A stretch of 64,000 bases of DNA, taken from Legionella sp. GTDB taxonomy: Bacteria > Pseudomonadota > Gammaproteobacteria > Legionellales > Legionellaceae. Shown here piece by piece: positions 1-9,017 of the stretch. The translations under genes were made by a program, and so were the position numbers. Each line of letters starts with the position of its first letter. Position 1 is the stretch's first letter. The notes under the pieces are model-generated. The model ran no database searches. It was not told the DNA's origin and worked only from the letters and a program-made list of their open reading frames with translations. Location of the stretch: positions 88,321 through 152,320 of the forward strand of contig JARLJR010000135.1 of the NCBI GenBank assembly GCA_031291095.1, in the 5' to 3' direction.

Positions 1-963
1 TTTCTTGCCAGCAAAGCCATTCGTGAATTCCCAAGCCTTCCCCAGGAACAAAAACTCTCCTGGAAACTTGCAGATCTAGTGGCCTGCATCAAACCGATTC
101 TCCCCTTTGCATTAAGTATTGCGGTAACCTCTTCTATTTGGATAGTCATCACCCAAACGGATAAATTGATTCTTTCCAAATTATTATCCCTTACCGAGTA
201 TGGTTATTTTACCTTAGGGGTGCTGGCTGCAAGTGGAGTAATGTTATTTAGTGCACCATTTAGTATGGTACTTCAACCTCGTTTGGCTAAGTTGAAGGCG
301 GAGGACAAAGATAAGGAGCTCCTTACTTTATATCGGCAAGCAACTCAATTTGTTGCGTCAATTACTATTCCTGCAAGTATTGTATTAGCTTTTTTTCCAG
401 AACAAGTACTCTGGTTGTGGACGAATAACCTTAATGTCGCCGCGGCTACCGCTCCAGTCTTGCGTTTGTATGCCCTGGGCAATGCGGCCTTGGCATTTAC
501 TACTTTTCCCTATTACTTACAATATGCGAATGGCACCATGCGCTTGCATCTGATTGGTAATACCTGTTTTGCCATGGTACTTATTCCATCAATCATATGG
601 GCAACACTGCATTTTGGGATGATTGGTGCGGCTAAGGTATGGTTCTTAGCTAATCTTAGTTTCTTCTTCATTTGGACTGCCTTTGTGCATCGCCGTTTTA
701 TAAAGAATACCCATCTGCGTTGGCTGTGTGCTGATTTGCTCCCTATTGTGCTACTTTCTTTGCTGACGGTATCTACTTTGAATGGCTTGATTACAACACC
801 GGATAATAAATTAACCTGGATTTTGAAGATTGGTTTTATTTCTCTGAGTTGTGTGCTGTTGAATTTATTGTTAGTTAAGTTTTCTTTTGTAGTTGGTCTA
901 TTGCGAAAGTTTTTTGATACGAAAATTCGGGTTAAAAAGCATTCTTCTTCGACCTTGTCTTGA
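1..963 (+). CDS. Polysaccharide flippase (Wzx/MATE-like), 5'-truncated by window edge
   Basis: The reading frame is open from base 1, so this is the C-terminal ~320 residues of a larger protein; the GTG at 79 is internal and not the likely start. The product has many hydrophobic segments and the arrangement of polysaccharide-export flippases of the MOP superfamily, including ITQTDKLILSKLL, which in this family lies in a helix containing a conserved Asp, and a following GYFTLG helix. Proteins of this type move lipid-linked oligosaccharide units across the inner membrane. It ends 80 bp from the convergent end of the asnB-like gene, so it is not in that operon but belongs functionally to the same glycan locus. 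The family call is good; the substrate is unknown. Confidence 0.8.
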   Translation, partial: FLASKAIREFPSLPQEQKLSWKLADLVACIKPILPFALSIAVTSSIWIVITQTDKLILSKLLSLTEYGYFTLGVLAASGVMLFSAPFSMVLQPRLAKLKAEDKDKELLTLYRQATQFVASITIPASIVLAFFPEQVLWLWTNNLNVAAATAPVLRLYALGNAALAFTTFPYYLQYANGTMRLHLIGNTCFAMVLIPSIIWATLHFGMIGAAKVWFLANLSFFFIWTAFVHRRFIKNTHLRWLCADLLPIVLLSLLTVSTLNGLITTPDNKLTWILKIGFISLSCVLLNLLLVKFSFVVGLLRKFFDTKIRVKKHSSSTLS

Positions 964-984
964 AAGCCACGGCCTCAAAAAACA

Positions 985-1033
985 CGTCATCCTCAAGAGC
1001 TTAAGACGAAAGTTCTCCTGGACGACGTATTCA
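985..1033 (+). repeat. Dispersed intergenic repeat, family A (copy 1)
   Basis: The stretch reads CGTCATCC, then a purine/GAGCTTAAG segment, GACGAAAG and CTCCTGG. Versions of the same block lie at 13346-13383 (opposite strand) and 27445-27480. It fills the gap between the convergent flippase and asnB genes. It looks like a decayed copy of a short non-coding repeat. Confidence 0.55.
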
Positions 1034-1043
1034 GAGTAAAGAG

Positions 1044-2969
1044 CTATTGCGCTTCCCACCAGGCTTGGAACATTAGGATATTCCATAACATTGCGGAGAA
1101 GTTTCCTTTTCCGTGTAGATGTTGCTGCCACATTAAGCGTATTGCTGCGGAATTGAAAATCCCTTCTTTTTGTAAGCGGTGCTCATTGAGTAGAGTCTCT
1201 GCCCAATCGCGTAAGGGACCACGTAACCATTCCGACAGAGGAATAGAAAAACCCATTTTAGGGCGTTCGATTAAAGAGCGTGGGACGTAACGATCTAATA
1301 ATTGGCGTAAGGGCCATTTGCTTTGGCCATCGCGTAATTTCATCGATAAGGGTAGAATCCAAGCAAATTCTATTAAACGATGATCTAAAAAGGGTACACG
1401 GGTTTCCAAAGACACACCCATTGCCGCGCGATCTACTTTGACTAAAATATCATCAGGCAAATAAGAAACAAAATCCATTGCCATCATCCGATTTACATCA
1501 TCAAGCTGAGATAAATCAGCATGGTGCTGGTCCATAAACACGCTCGGCTCAACCCCCTCAGAGACTAATAAAGAATACGGCTTGTCATGATGGGAAACCA
1601 ATCGACGATAGGCTTCATTCACCGTAGCACTGGCCAAGACATAAGCACCTTTATGCACTTTGCTTCCTACTTGTGAATAATGCTTCAACACTGGCAGTAC
1701 GGAAGACACTCGATCCCAGGTTTTAGGTGAGATCTGTCGCATTACGGTTGCTACTCCCCTGCGCACGGGCAGAGGCACTTTATTTATTTTATTCCACAGT
1801 TTTGAGGTCATCGTATAACGATTATAACCACAGAATAACTCATCACCCGCATCCCCACTTAAGGCCACAGTAACTTGTTGTTTCGCCAATTCAGAAACTA
1901 AAAAAGTAGGTATTTGTGACGAGTCAGAAAAAGGCTCATCGTATAAGGTAGATAATTTTGGAATTACCGCTAAAGCATCTTCAATCGTCACGTACAGCTC
2001 GGTATGCTGAGTTCCTAAATGATCGGCAACTGCTTTAGCATACTTAGCTTCATTATAATTTGTCTCATGGAAGCCAATCGAAAAAGTTCGTACTGGCCGT
2101 GAGGATTGCGCTTGCATTAATGCCACCACGGTTGAGGAATCAATACCTCCAGAAAGAAATGCACCGAGTGGTACATCAGCAATCATTTGTTGGGCAATCG
2201 CATCTTTTGCCAGACGCTCTAGTTCATCAATCGCTTCATTCGCATCCCCCTTGAACGGAGAGGAAAAACCCGTCAATGCCACCTGAGTTGCCGACCAATA
2301 ATTTTTTACCACGGGTTGTGGGTTTTTTAAAGAAAGCTGTAAGAGCGAGCCCGGGGCTAATTTATGGATGTTTTTATAAATTGAATGAGGCGCGGGAATG
2401 TAGTTATGGCGCAAAAAAAGAGCGAGCGCATCGGGATTAAGCTCTTTTTTAAAATCAGGATGAACCTTGAGCGCTTTTAATTCCGAGCCAAAAAGAAAAG
2501 CTTCCTCCTGCCAGCCATAGTAAAGTGGTTTTTCGCCCGCGCGGTCTCGTCCTAAGGTTAATGTCTGCGATTGTTTATCCCATAGGGCAAACGCAAACAT
2601 GCCTATACTGCGCTCAATCGTCTTTTCAATACCCCAGGCCTCAAAGCCTGCCAACAAGGTTTCCGTATCCGAATGGCCGCGCCAATTCTGTAGCGCCAAC
2701 TCTTCTCGAAGTTTTAAATGGTTATAAATTTCTCCATTAAAAACAATCATGTAACGACCGCCAGCTGAAATCATCGGCTGGTGTCCTGCTGGAGATAAAT
2801 CCACAATAGCAAGGCGTGTATGGGCTAATCCAATGCCCTCTTGAGCATCAAACCAGATTCCCTGATCATCAGGACCTCGATGAGCGATAGACTGACACAT
2901 AGCAGACAGTAATTGCTCTGCACCCGATGCCCAATCCGTTCGAGATAAAATTCCTGAAAATCCACACAT
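1044..2969 (-). CDS. asnB: Asparagine synthase-like amidotransferase (glutamine-hydrolysing)
   Basis: This 641-residue protein begins MCGFSG, so removal of Met would expose the catalytic N-terminal Cys of a class II glutamine amidotransferase. The N-terminal Ntn domain (about 1-210, with RLAIVDLSPAGHQP and FNGEIYN) is followed by an ATP-pyrophosphatase synthetase domain with the PP-loop SGGIDSS and the ALSGDAGDELFCGYNRY segment. The family makes asparagine from aspartate, but members inside O-antigen clusters (WbpS-type) are thought to amidate sugar uronates. It is the last gene of the leftward glycan operon; its ATG overlaps the upstream glycosyltransferase stop by one base. With a UDP-sugar dehydrogenase in the same block, amidation of a hexuronate is plausible; true asparagine synthesis is the alternative. 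Confidence 0.88.
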   Translation of the reverse strand: MCGFSGILSRTDWASGAEQLLSAMCQSIAHRGPDDQGIWFDAQEGIGLAHTRLAIVDLSPAGHQPMISAGGRYMIVFNGEIYNHLKLREELALQNWRGHSDTETLLAGFEAWGIEKTIERSIGMFAFALWDKQSQTLTLGRDRAGEKPLYYGWQEEAFLFGSELKALKVHPDFKKELNPDALALFLRHNYIPAPHSIYKNIHKLAPGSLLQLSLKNPQPVVKNYWSATQVALTGFSSPFKGDANEAIDELERLAKDAIAQQMIADVPLGAFLSGGIDSSTVVALMQAQSSRPVRTFSIGFHETNYNEAKYAKAVADHLGTQHTELYVTIEDALAVIPKLSTLYDEPFSDSSQIPTFLVSELAKQQVTVALSGDAGDELFCGYNRYTMTSKLWNKINKVPLPVRRGVATVMRQISPKTWDRVSSVLPVLKHYSQVGSKVHKGAYVLASATVNEAYRRLVSHHDKPYSLLVSEGVEPSVFMDQHHADLSQLDDVNRMMAMDFVSYLPDDILVKVDRAAMGVSLETRVPFLDHRLIEFAWILPLSMKLRDGQSKWPLRQLLDRYVPRSLIERPKMGFSIPLSEWLRGPLRDWAETLLNEHRLQKEGIFNSAAIRLMWQQHLHGKGNFSAMLWNILMFQAWWEAQ

Positions 2970-4114
2970 TAATGAGATAACTCCGCAATATCCCGATACA
3001 ACGCATAGAAGCGTTCCCGAGCTCTGTCTATAGAAAACTGGTCGCGTACGCGAATGGCCGCTTTTTCACCTAAAAATCGGCGTTGCTCCGCGGGCATACA
3101 AATGATCTTAGTTAATCCAGCAGCCAAGGCCATAGGATCATCAGCGGCAACGATTACCGCGGTATCGCCGGCCAACACCTTGGCATCGCCTACATGGGTA
3201 GCAACACAAGGCAAGCCCATCGACATGGCCTCGCCCAAACCATTAGGAAAACCTTCAGTACGTGACGGCATGCAAAATACGTCCATTGCCGCCAAGCATT
3301 CGGGAATATCATGGCGCTCGCCAAGCAAAAGAAATGATGAGGTTAAGCTAAAAGAATCCAGTTGTTTTAACAATTCAGTATTGTTGTAATCACAACCACG
3401 CCCAACTAATAAAAAACGGACCTTCTGATTATTCACTCGTTCCAAAAAAGCAACTGCATTAATAAAAACATCTTGCCCTTTATCCAAATGTAGACGGCCA
3501 ACACAACCGACAACAAAATCATCCGCCCCTAGACCAAGCTCATGTCGTACTTTGGTCGCATCAATTTGCTGCGCATTAAAACGAGTGAAATCAAAGCCAT
3601 TGTGGATAACCAACATTTTTTTCGCATTGTAGCCATAAGATACATGTGTATTTTTAGCCGCTTCTGCGACACAAATAATTTTCTTAGGTACCATATAAGA
3701 AAGCAGCGCACAAAAACGCATCAACACATAAGTCATCCGACTATTTTGTGGTACATAAGTATTACGAATTCCCCAAATCACATTACGACAACCTGCCATA
3801 CGAGCAGCCAAACCACCAAAAAAATCAGCATGGTACATCCAGGTTTGAATTATTGCCGGTTTATGAGCTTTTAATAACTTAACCAGGGCCAGAAAGTTAG
3901 CCGGCATGGCCGATAAGCGATTAAAATTGAATGCATGAACCGTAAAACCTTGTGCTTGTAACGTCTTGCCGATGGTACCCAAACCACTGAGTGAAATAAC
4001 TAATACATTGTCTATAGAATGAGGATCAGAAAGTAAAAGGCGTTTGAGCATCTGCTCTGCCCCCCCTACCTCTAAGCCGGTGATAATATGGATTATTTTA
4101 TTTGGATTAGTCAT
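2969..4114 (-). CDS. Glycosyltransferase family 4 (GT-B)
   Basis: A 381-residue GT-B glycosyltransferase. The N-terminal acceptor half starts IIHIITGLEVGGAEQML, typical of GT4 enzymes. The C-terminal donor half has VGCVGRLHLDKGQD and the E-x7-E-like nucleotide-sugar signature in SRTEGFPNGLGEAMSMGLPC. No membrane span is obvious; such enzymes act at the cytosolic face of the inner membrane on undecaprenyl-linked glycans. It sits between the Wzy-like polymerase and the asnB-like gene, and its stop overlaps the asnB start by one base, which implies translational coupling. Donor and acceptor cannot be read from sequence. Confidence 0.88.
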   Translation of the reverse strand: MTNPNKIIHIITGLEVGGAEQMLKRLLLSDPHSIDNVLVISLSGLGTIGKTLQAQGFTVHAFNFNRLSAMPANFLALVKLLKAHKPAIIQTWMYHADFFGGLAARMAGCRNVIWGIRNTYVPQNSRMTYVLMRFCALLSYMVPKKIICVAEAAKNTHVSYGYNAKKMLVIHNGFDFTRFNAQQIDATKVRHELGLGADDFVVGCVGRLHLDKGQDVFINAVAFLERVNNQKVRFLLVGRGCDYNNTELLKQLDSFSLTSSFLLLGERHDIPECLAAMDVFCMPSRTEGFPNGLGEAMSMGLPCVATHVGDAKVLAGDTAVIVAADDPMALAAGLTKIICMPAEQRRFLGEKAAIRVRDQFSIDRARERFYALYRDIAELSH

Positions 4115-4142
4115 TTGTATATCCTATTCGCATTCATATCAT

Positions 4143-5255
4143 TTAACTAGCCAATGCATAAGGCTGCGGACGTAGTTGTTTTGGGTTATATCGAACACGC
4201 TCGTAGCTAAGCAAAATTAAATACACTACGATGAAAGGCAATTTATAGCGAACGATGGTACCCACATTACTAACGATTACACCATACATACACATCCCTG
4301 AAAGGAGGAAGCAAAACCACATCAGTGTTTGTTTTGGAAGTGCTTGATAAGAGCGCCAAGTAAATACGGCCAATACCCCGACGACCGCTATATTTTCCAA
4401 CGATTGTAATAGCTGCAACTTAGTCTTTGTCGCCCAAGGTAATGGGTAAAATAAGGCCCGAAACAGCCCCAGGATTACCTCCCATATGCAATCACCTAAA
4501 CTAACAATGGCATGGTAATCAGCCAGCTGGCCGCCGTCTTCTAAATACATGCGTATTCTGTAATACTCAATCTTATCAACAATAAAGGGAAATGCTAGAT
4601 AAAACAAAGTACCAAAGAGTGCAAACAGTACTAAAAATTGTTTCTTCGTATAATGCAGATTGCTGTACTTATCAAAAAGATACACAGCCGAAAAAAGTAC
4701 CACTAACAATGCGTTTTGCATTTTTATCTGCACCAGCAAAATAAGGCAAATAATCGTAAATAAGTACCATCCACGCATTAAGGTCCATAACGCCATGAGC
4801 ATGACCGCGCAAATCAACATATCACGCAACCCCAAGGAGCTGTATAAGATTAAGCTGGGATAAAACAATAAAAACCATAAAATCCAACCACGTAGCTTTA
4901 ATACCGCTGACGCCCAAATAAATACCGAAATCATTAAAAACTTATTAAAAAAACCCAGGCTATTTACCGTTTCGACAAAGGGTAATGGGAAAAGAGCGTA
5001 CATATAAGCGGCTTCGGTAACTCGTGAATTATAGAAATTAGAGTTGTAGTTAAAATCTCTTATGGAACTTAGCATACGCCAATAAGTAAACTGATCGGGC
5101 ATATAGCGGGGATCAAATAATACCCCATTCAAACAATAGGGCGCAAAACTGATAAGCGCCAAACAAAGCGCATGCGAGGCTTTAATTTTACCTAATAAGT
5201 ACGCGGCAAAAATAATCATCAGGCATACTAATAAATTAGGCAAATCCCAGATCAT
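4143..5255 (-). CDS. Wzy/EpsG-like polysaccharide polymerase
   Basis: A 370-residue integral membrane protein with about ten hydrophobic segments and little else. The layout matches O-antigen/capsule polymerases: helices separated by a periplasmic loop near residues 215-250 (charged stretch KIEYYRIRMYLEDGG) and a motif YSSLGLRDMLI reminiscent of EpsG/Wzy proteins. Wzy proteins join lipid-linked repeat units in the periplasm. The start overlaps the upstream glycosyltransferase stop by four bases (ATGA). Such polymerases diverge strongly, so the call leans on topology and on neighbouring flippase, glycosyltransferase and sugar-nucleotide genes. Confidence 0.7.
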   Translation of the reverse strand: MIWDLPNLLVCLMIIFAAYLLGKIKASHALCLALISFAPYCLNGVLFDPRYMPDQFTYWRMLSSIRDFNYNSNFYNSRVTEAAYMYALFPLPFVETVNSLGFFNKFLMISVFIWASAVLKLRGWILWFLLFYPSLILYSSLGLRDMLICAVMLMALWTLMRGWYLFTIICLILLVQIKMQNALLVVLFSAVYLFDKYSNLHYTKKQFLVLFALFGTLFYLAFPFIVDKIEYYRIRMYLEDGGQLADYHAIVSLGDCIWEVILGLFRALFYPLPWATKTKLQLLQSLENIAVVGVLAVFTWRSYQALPKQTLMWFCFLLSGMCMYGVIVSNVGTIVRYKLPFIVVYLILLSYERVRYNPKQLRPQPYALAS

Positions 5256-6400
5256 GAATTACATCCTCGAGTTAATAAATAGAGCTCTTTGTAAATAGTA
5301 AGATGAGCATCAACAATACGTTCTATAGCAAACTCTCGCTCTGCCAATATGCGCCCGGCATTGCCTAATTGTTGACGAAAAGCATGATCTTCAATTAATT
5401 GTTTCATCGTCAACGCTAAAGCCTTAGTGTCACGAGCAGGCACTAATAAACCCGTTTGGTTCGGCTCAATTGCATCACGACAGCCAGGAACATCGGTAGT
5501 GATCACCGCCCGCCCGCATGCAGCTGCTTCAACCAAGACCTTAGGCAATCCCTCGCGATAAGAAGGTAATACGACAAGATTCACTTGTTCTATTAATTGG
5601 GCAACGTCATTACGAAAACCCAGCAGCTCAACAGCCCCATCATTATGCCATTGTGCTAATTGTTCTTTGTCGATGCAGGCTGGATTTCCCTCATCAATAT
5701 CCCCAATTAACAAAAACTGCGCTGCAATGCCCTCCGCTTTAAGCGCCTTTGCCGCAGCCACATATTCCAATACGCCTTTATCTTTTAATAAGCGCGAAAT
5801 CATCGCCACCACAATTTTATCCGTGCGTTCTGGCGAAGTTTTATAAATATTCAGATCCACACCTGAGCCACGAATCAAGATCGTTTGCTCAACAGTGCAA
5901 GTCGCACTTCGCAAAAAGACTTGGCGGTCATCAGGATTCTGAAATATTACCTTCAGATAAGCATGGCCTAAGGCAAGTTTATATAATTGACTCACCCCCT
6001 GACGCAAAAATTTAGTCTTGGTTTGCTGCGAGGTAAATAAATAACCTAAGCCAGAAACTGCAGCCACAACTGCAGGGACCTTCAGCATACGAGCAATTAA
6101 ACCACCATATAAAATCGGCTTAATCGTAACTAAGTGTACCAAATCTGGTTTCACTTCACGCATCAAACGATAAAAAGCAAATAAGCTTTTTAATTCCGCG
6201 AAAGGGTTTTTACCACTGCGGGATAAAGGAATCGCATGAAAAATTAATCCCGCATTTTTGATCTGTACACTAGCGTCATCATCCGGAGTAGCGACATGTA
6301 CCTCAAATCCATTTTCCTTAGCTCCAATAGCCAAAGGTAACCGATGAGAGATAAAAAATGCTGCATCATTAACTATGAACAACAATCGTCGCTCGCTCAT
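5252..6400 (-). CDS. Glycosyltransferase family 4 (PglA/WbpY-like)
   Basis: A 382-residue GT-B enzyme. The N-terminus (LLFIVNDAAFFISHRLPLA) and the segment LVHLVTIKPILYGGLIAR are typical of GT4 proteins related to PglA and CapM that add N-acetylhexosamine or deoxysugar residues to undecaprenyl-diphosphate sugars. The donor half contains AMISRLLKDKGVLEY and the signature SYREGLPKVLVEAAACGR. It lies 7 bp after the nucleotide-sugar dehydrogenase and overlaps the Wzy-like gene, so it is co-transcribed with them. The exact sugar transferred is not deducible. Confidence 0.87.
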   Translation of the reverse strand: MSERRLLFIVNDAAFFISHRLPLAIGAKENGFEVHVATPDDDASVQIKNAGLIFHAIPLSRSGKNPFAELKSLFAFYRLMREVKPDLVHLVTIKPILYGGLIARMLKVPAVVAAVSGLGYLFTSQQTKTKFLRQGVSQLYKLALGHAYLKVIFQNPDDRQVFLRSATCTVEQTILIRGSGVDLNIYKTSPERTDKIVVAMISRLLKDKGVLEYVAAAKALKAEGIAAQFLLIGDIDEGNPACIDKEQLAQWHNDGAVELLGFRNDVAQLIEQVNLVVLPSYREGLPKVLVEAAACGRAVITTDVPGCRDAIEPNQTGLLVPARDTKALALTMKQLIEDHAFRQQLGNAGRILAEREFAIERIVDAHLTIYKELYLLTRGCNS

Positions 6401-6407
6401 CGTGATC

Positions 6408-7703
6408 CTATAAACGTAAATCGCTGTGGTCAGCAGGGAATAGATATTTCAAATCATAAAGTACATGCTGCGCTTTACCAAAAGAACGAATCGCAGTGAT
6501 GCCCATTTCTTTAAACTGTTGGTGAGCAACGGCTATGACAATCCCATCATATGCTTGTTGTTCCGGTTGTTCAAGCAGGCTTAAACCATATTCATGAGCA
6601 ACATCTTCCGCCGCAGCCCAAGGATCGCACACATCAACCGCAACATTATATTCTTTGAGCTCATTGATAATATCAATAACACGCGTATTACGAATATCTG
6701 GACAGTTTTCTTTAAAGGTTAATCCCATTACTAACACCCGAGCACCTTGAACATGAATACGTTCTTTCACCATGGATTTAATTAGTTGGGAAACAACGTA
6801 CGCTCCCATGCTGTCATTTAAGCGTCGCCCAGCCAGAATGATTTCCGGATGATAACCTATCGCCTGTGCCTTATGCGTTAAATAATAAGGATCCACACCA
6901 ATGCAGTGCCCCCCCACTAATCCTGGACGAAAGGGTAAAAAGTTCCATTTAGTCTCAGCAGCTTTTAACACGGCCTCGGTATCAATGCCTAATTTATTGA
7001 AAATAATAGCTAACTCATTAATCAGCGCAATATTCAAATCACGTTGCGTATTTTCAATAACTTTTGCTGCCTCAGCAATCTTAATGCTCTCAACCTTATG
7101 AGTTCCTGCCACAATAATTTGTTTATAGAGCTCATCAACGATTTCAGCAACTTCAGGGGTAGACCCTGAGGTTACTTTCATAATTTTAGTGACCCGGTGT
7201 TGTTTATCTCCAGGATTTACACGCTCCGGGCTATAACCTGCAAAAAAATCACGGTTAAACGTCAAACCAGACATCCGTTCAAGAACAGGGACACAGACTT
7301 CCTCAACAGCACCGGGATAAACCGTAGATTCATAAACGACAATCGCCCCAGCTTGCAATATGGAGCCCACCAGCTCACTGGCCTTAATTAAAGGGGTAAA
7401 GTCTGGGCGCTTATGTTCATCTATGGGGGTAGGCACGGTGATGATGTAGGTATCACAAAAAGCAATTTCCTGCACATTAGCCGTTAAATATAAATGGCGT
7501 GCTTCCAGCAATTCAGCACGACTGACTTCTAAGGTACTGTCATGTCCTTGTTTTAACTCATTTATGCGATGTTCATTAATATCAAAGCCCATGACTGAGC
7601 GTACTTTGCCAAATTCAACTGCTAATGGCAAACCTACATAGCCTAAACCGATTAGTGCAAGTTTTCGTTCATCAATCGATGTTAACATCAAAATTTCATC
7701 CAT
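6408..7703 (-). CDS. UDP-N-acetyl-hexosamine dehydrogenase (WbpO/TviB-like)
   Basis: A 431-residue member of the UDP-glucose/GDP-mannose dehydrogenase family, which oxidises C6 of a UDP-sugar to a uronate with two NAD+. Residues 15-30 hold the Rossmann motif ([13 protein letters not shown]); [10 protein letters not shown] is the second NAD contact; [13 protein letters not shown] carries the catalytic Cys; the C-terminal domain has [13 protein letters not shown]. Overall it resembles TviB/WbpO enzymes that make UDP-GlcNAcA or UDP-GalNAcA, rather than UDP-glucose dehydrogenase. An internal Met at residue 6 is an alternative start. It follows the epimerase by 24 bp, the usual epimerase/dehydrogenase pairing for making an acidic HexNAc sugar. 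Confidence 0.88.
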   Translation of the reverse strand: MDEILMLTSIDERKLALIGLGYVGLPLAVEFGKVRSVMGFDINEHRINELKQGHDSTLEVSRAELLEARHLYLTANVQEIAFCDTYIITVPTPIDEHKRPDFTPLIKASELVGSILQAGAIVVYESTVYPGAVEEVCVPVLERMSGLTFNRDFFAGYSPERVNPGDKQHRVTKIMKVTSGSTPEVAEIVDELYKQIIVAGTHKVESIKIAEAAKVIENTQRDLNIALINELAIIFNKLGIDTEAVLKAAETKWNFLPFRPGLVGGHCIGVDPYYLTHKAQAIGYHPEIILAGRRLNDSMGAYVVSQLIKSMVKERIHVQGARVLVMGLTFKENCPDIRNTRVIDIINELKEYNVAVDVCDPWAAAEDVAHEYGLSLLEQPEQQAYDGIVIAVAHQQFKEMGITAIRSFGKAQHVLYDLKYLFPADHSDLRL

Positions 7704-7727
7704 TCTTTATGGGTTACCCCTAATTCA

Positions 7728-8777
7728 TCATACTTCTATGTTGACTTGTTGTTTTATATTTTGACTCTTAGATACTGCATAATAATCAAGATACCACGCG
7801 ACAAAATGCTTTACACCTACTTCTACTGGAGTTCCTGGTTTATAACCAACATCCTGCATTAGGGCATCCACATCGGCATAAGTATCAGGCACATCCCCAG
7901 GCTGTAGAGGTAATAAATTCATTTTGGCTTTCTTACCTAAACATTCTTCCAGAACCTCAATATAGCGGAGCAAGGGTACAGGGCTACTGTTGCCAATATT
8001 GTAAACTCGCCAAGGCGCTGCACTGGTTCCTGGATCAGGAGATTCCCCTAACCACTCTGGATTTGCTTGTGCCACTTGATCATGGACGCGGATTATACCC
8101 TCAACAATATCATTTATATAGGTAAAATCGCGACGATGGTTACCAAAATTAAAGACATCGATAGGCTCATCATTAAGAATCTTACGCGTAAAATTAAAAA
8201 TTGCCATATCCGGCCGGCCCCAAGGACCATAAACGGTGAAAAAACGTAGTCCGGTTGTAGGTAATTGGTAGAGATGGCTGTAGGTATGAGCCATTAATTC
8301 ATTCGCTTTTTTAGTTGCAGCATACAAACTTAGAGGATGGTCCACATTATCATGAACCGAAAACGGTAATGTTTTATTCGCACCATAAACCGAGCTTGAA
8401 GACGCATAAGACAAATGTTCAATATGATGATGTCGACAGCCTTCAAGAATATTCATAAAGCCAACGAGATTACTATCAATATAAGCATGTGGATTTTCTA
8501 GCGAATAACGCACACCTGCCTGCGCCCCCAAATGGATCACTCGTTGAAATCCATGCTCAGCAAATAACTGCGCAATAAGCTCTCGATCAGCAAGCTCCAT
8601 ACGAATAAATTTAAACTGGGAATAATCTGCTAATTTTTGTAATCGTGCCATTTTAAGGTTCACGTCATAATAATCATTAAGATTATCAATCCCAATAACC
8701 TCATCCCCTCGCTCACATAATTTTTGTACTACATGAAAACCAATAAAACCTGCGGCACCAGTCACCAAAACTTTCAT
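7728..8777 (-). CDS. UDP-sugar 4-epimerase (UDP-glucuronate 4-epimerase type)
   Basis: A 349-residue extended short-chain dehydrogenase. It begins with the NAD-binding motif TGAAGFIG and has the family segment [15 protein letters not shown], shared by CapI/LspL UDP-glucuronate 4-epimerases. Catalytic Ser and Tyr/Lys lie in YASSSSVYG and [21 protein letters not shown] is also diagnostic. With the dehydrogenase directly downstream, the pair could interconvert and oxidise UDP-GlcNAc/GalNAc or make UDP-galacturonate. It is the first gene of the leftward glycan operon, so the promoter should lie in 8778-8990. Confidence 0.87.
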   Translation of the reverse strand: MKVLVTGAAGFIGFHVVQKLCERGDEVIGIDNLNDYYDVNLKMARLQKLADYSQFKFIRMELADRELIAQLFAEHGFQRVIHLGAQAGVRYSLENPHAYIDSNLVGFMNILEGCRHHHIEHLSYASSSSVYGANKTLPFSVHDNVDHPLSLYAATKKANELMAHTYSHLYQLPTTGLRFFTVYGPWGRPDMAIFNFTRKILNDEPIDVFNFGNHRRDFTYINDIVEGIIRVHDQVAQANPEWLGESPDPGTSAAPWRVYNIGNSSPVPLLRYIEVLEECLGKKAKMNLLPLQPGDVPDTYADVDALMQDVGYKPGTPVEVGVKHFVAWYLDYYAVSKSQNIKQQVNIEV

Positions 8778-8989
8778 TCAACCATCCTCTTAACTTATCT
8801 GCATTCTCAAGCCTTGTGCGCTAAAGAATACGAAAAAACAGTAGCCACGTTAACATGCGATTATCATAGCATAAGGAACTCATGTATTTCATACAGATTA
8901 AGCGTGTAGATGGGTGTTTTATTTACTTTTTTTTCAGGTAGCCTAGTTGCTTGCAACCAAGGATTCTGGAATAGAGGATAAATAGCGAA

Positions 8990-9013
8990 ATCCTGGTTAC
9001 AAGCAACCAGGAT
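8990..9013 (-). terminator. Hairpin after the acyltransferase gene
   Basis: Nine-base arms (ATCCTGGTT / AACCAGGAT) enclose a six-base loop just 4 bp beyond the acyltransferase stop. Read leftward, the stem is followed by TTTCGCTATTT, a weak U-rich tract. The remaining gap to the epimerase gene (to about 8780) holds only another short palindrome (GGTTGCAAGCAAC near 8945-8957) and AT-rich, promoter-like sequence. Confidence 0.55.
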
Positions 9014-9017
9014 ACAC

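Noticed and set aside
898-1131. 77-residue leftward frame spanning the flippase/asnB gap
   Set aside because: Overlaps the ends of two real genes and a dispersed repeat; no recognisable product.
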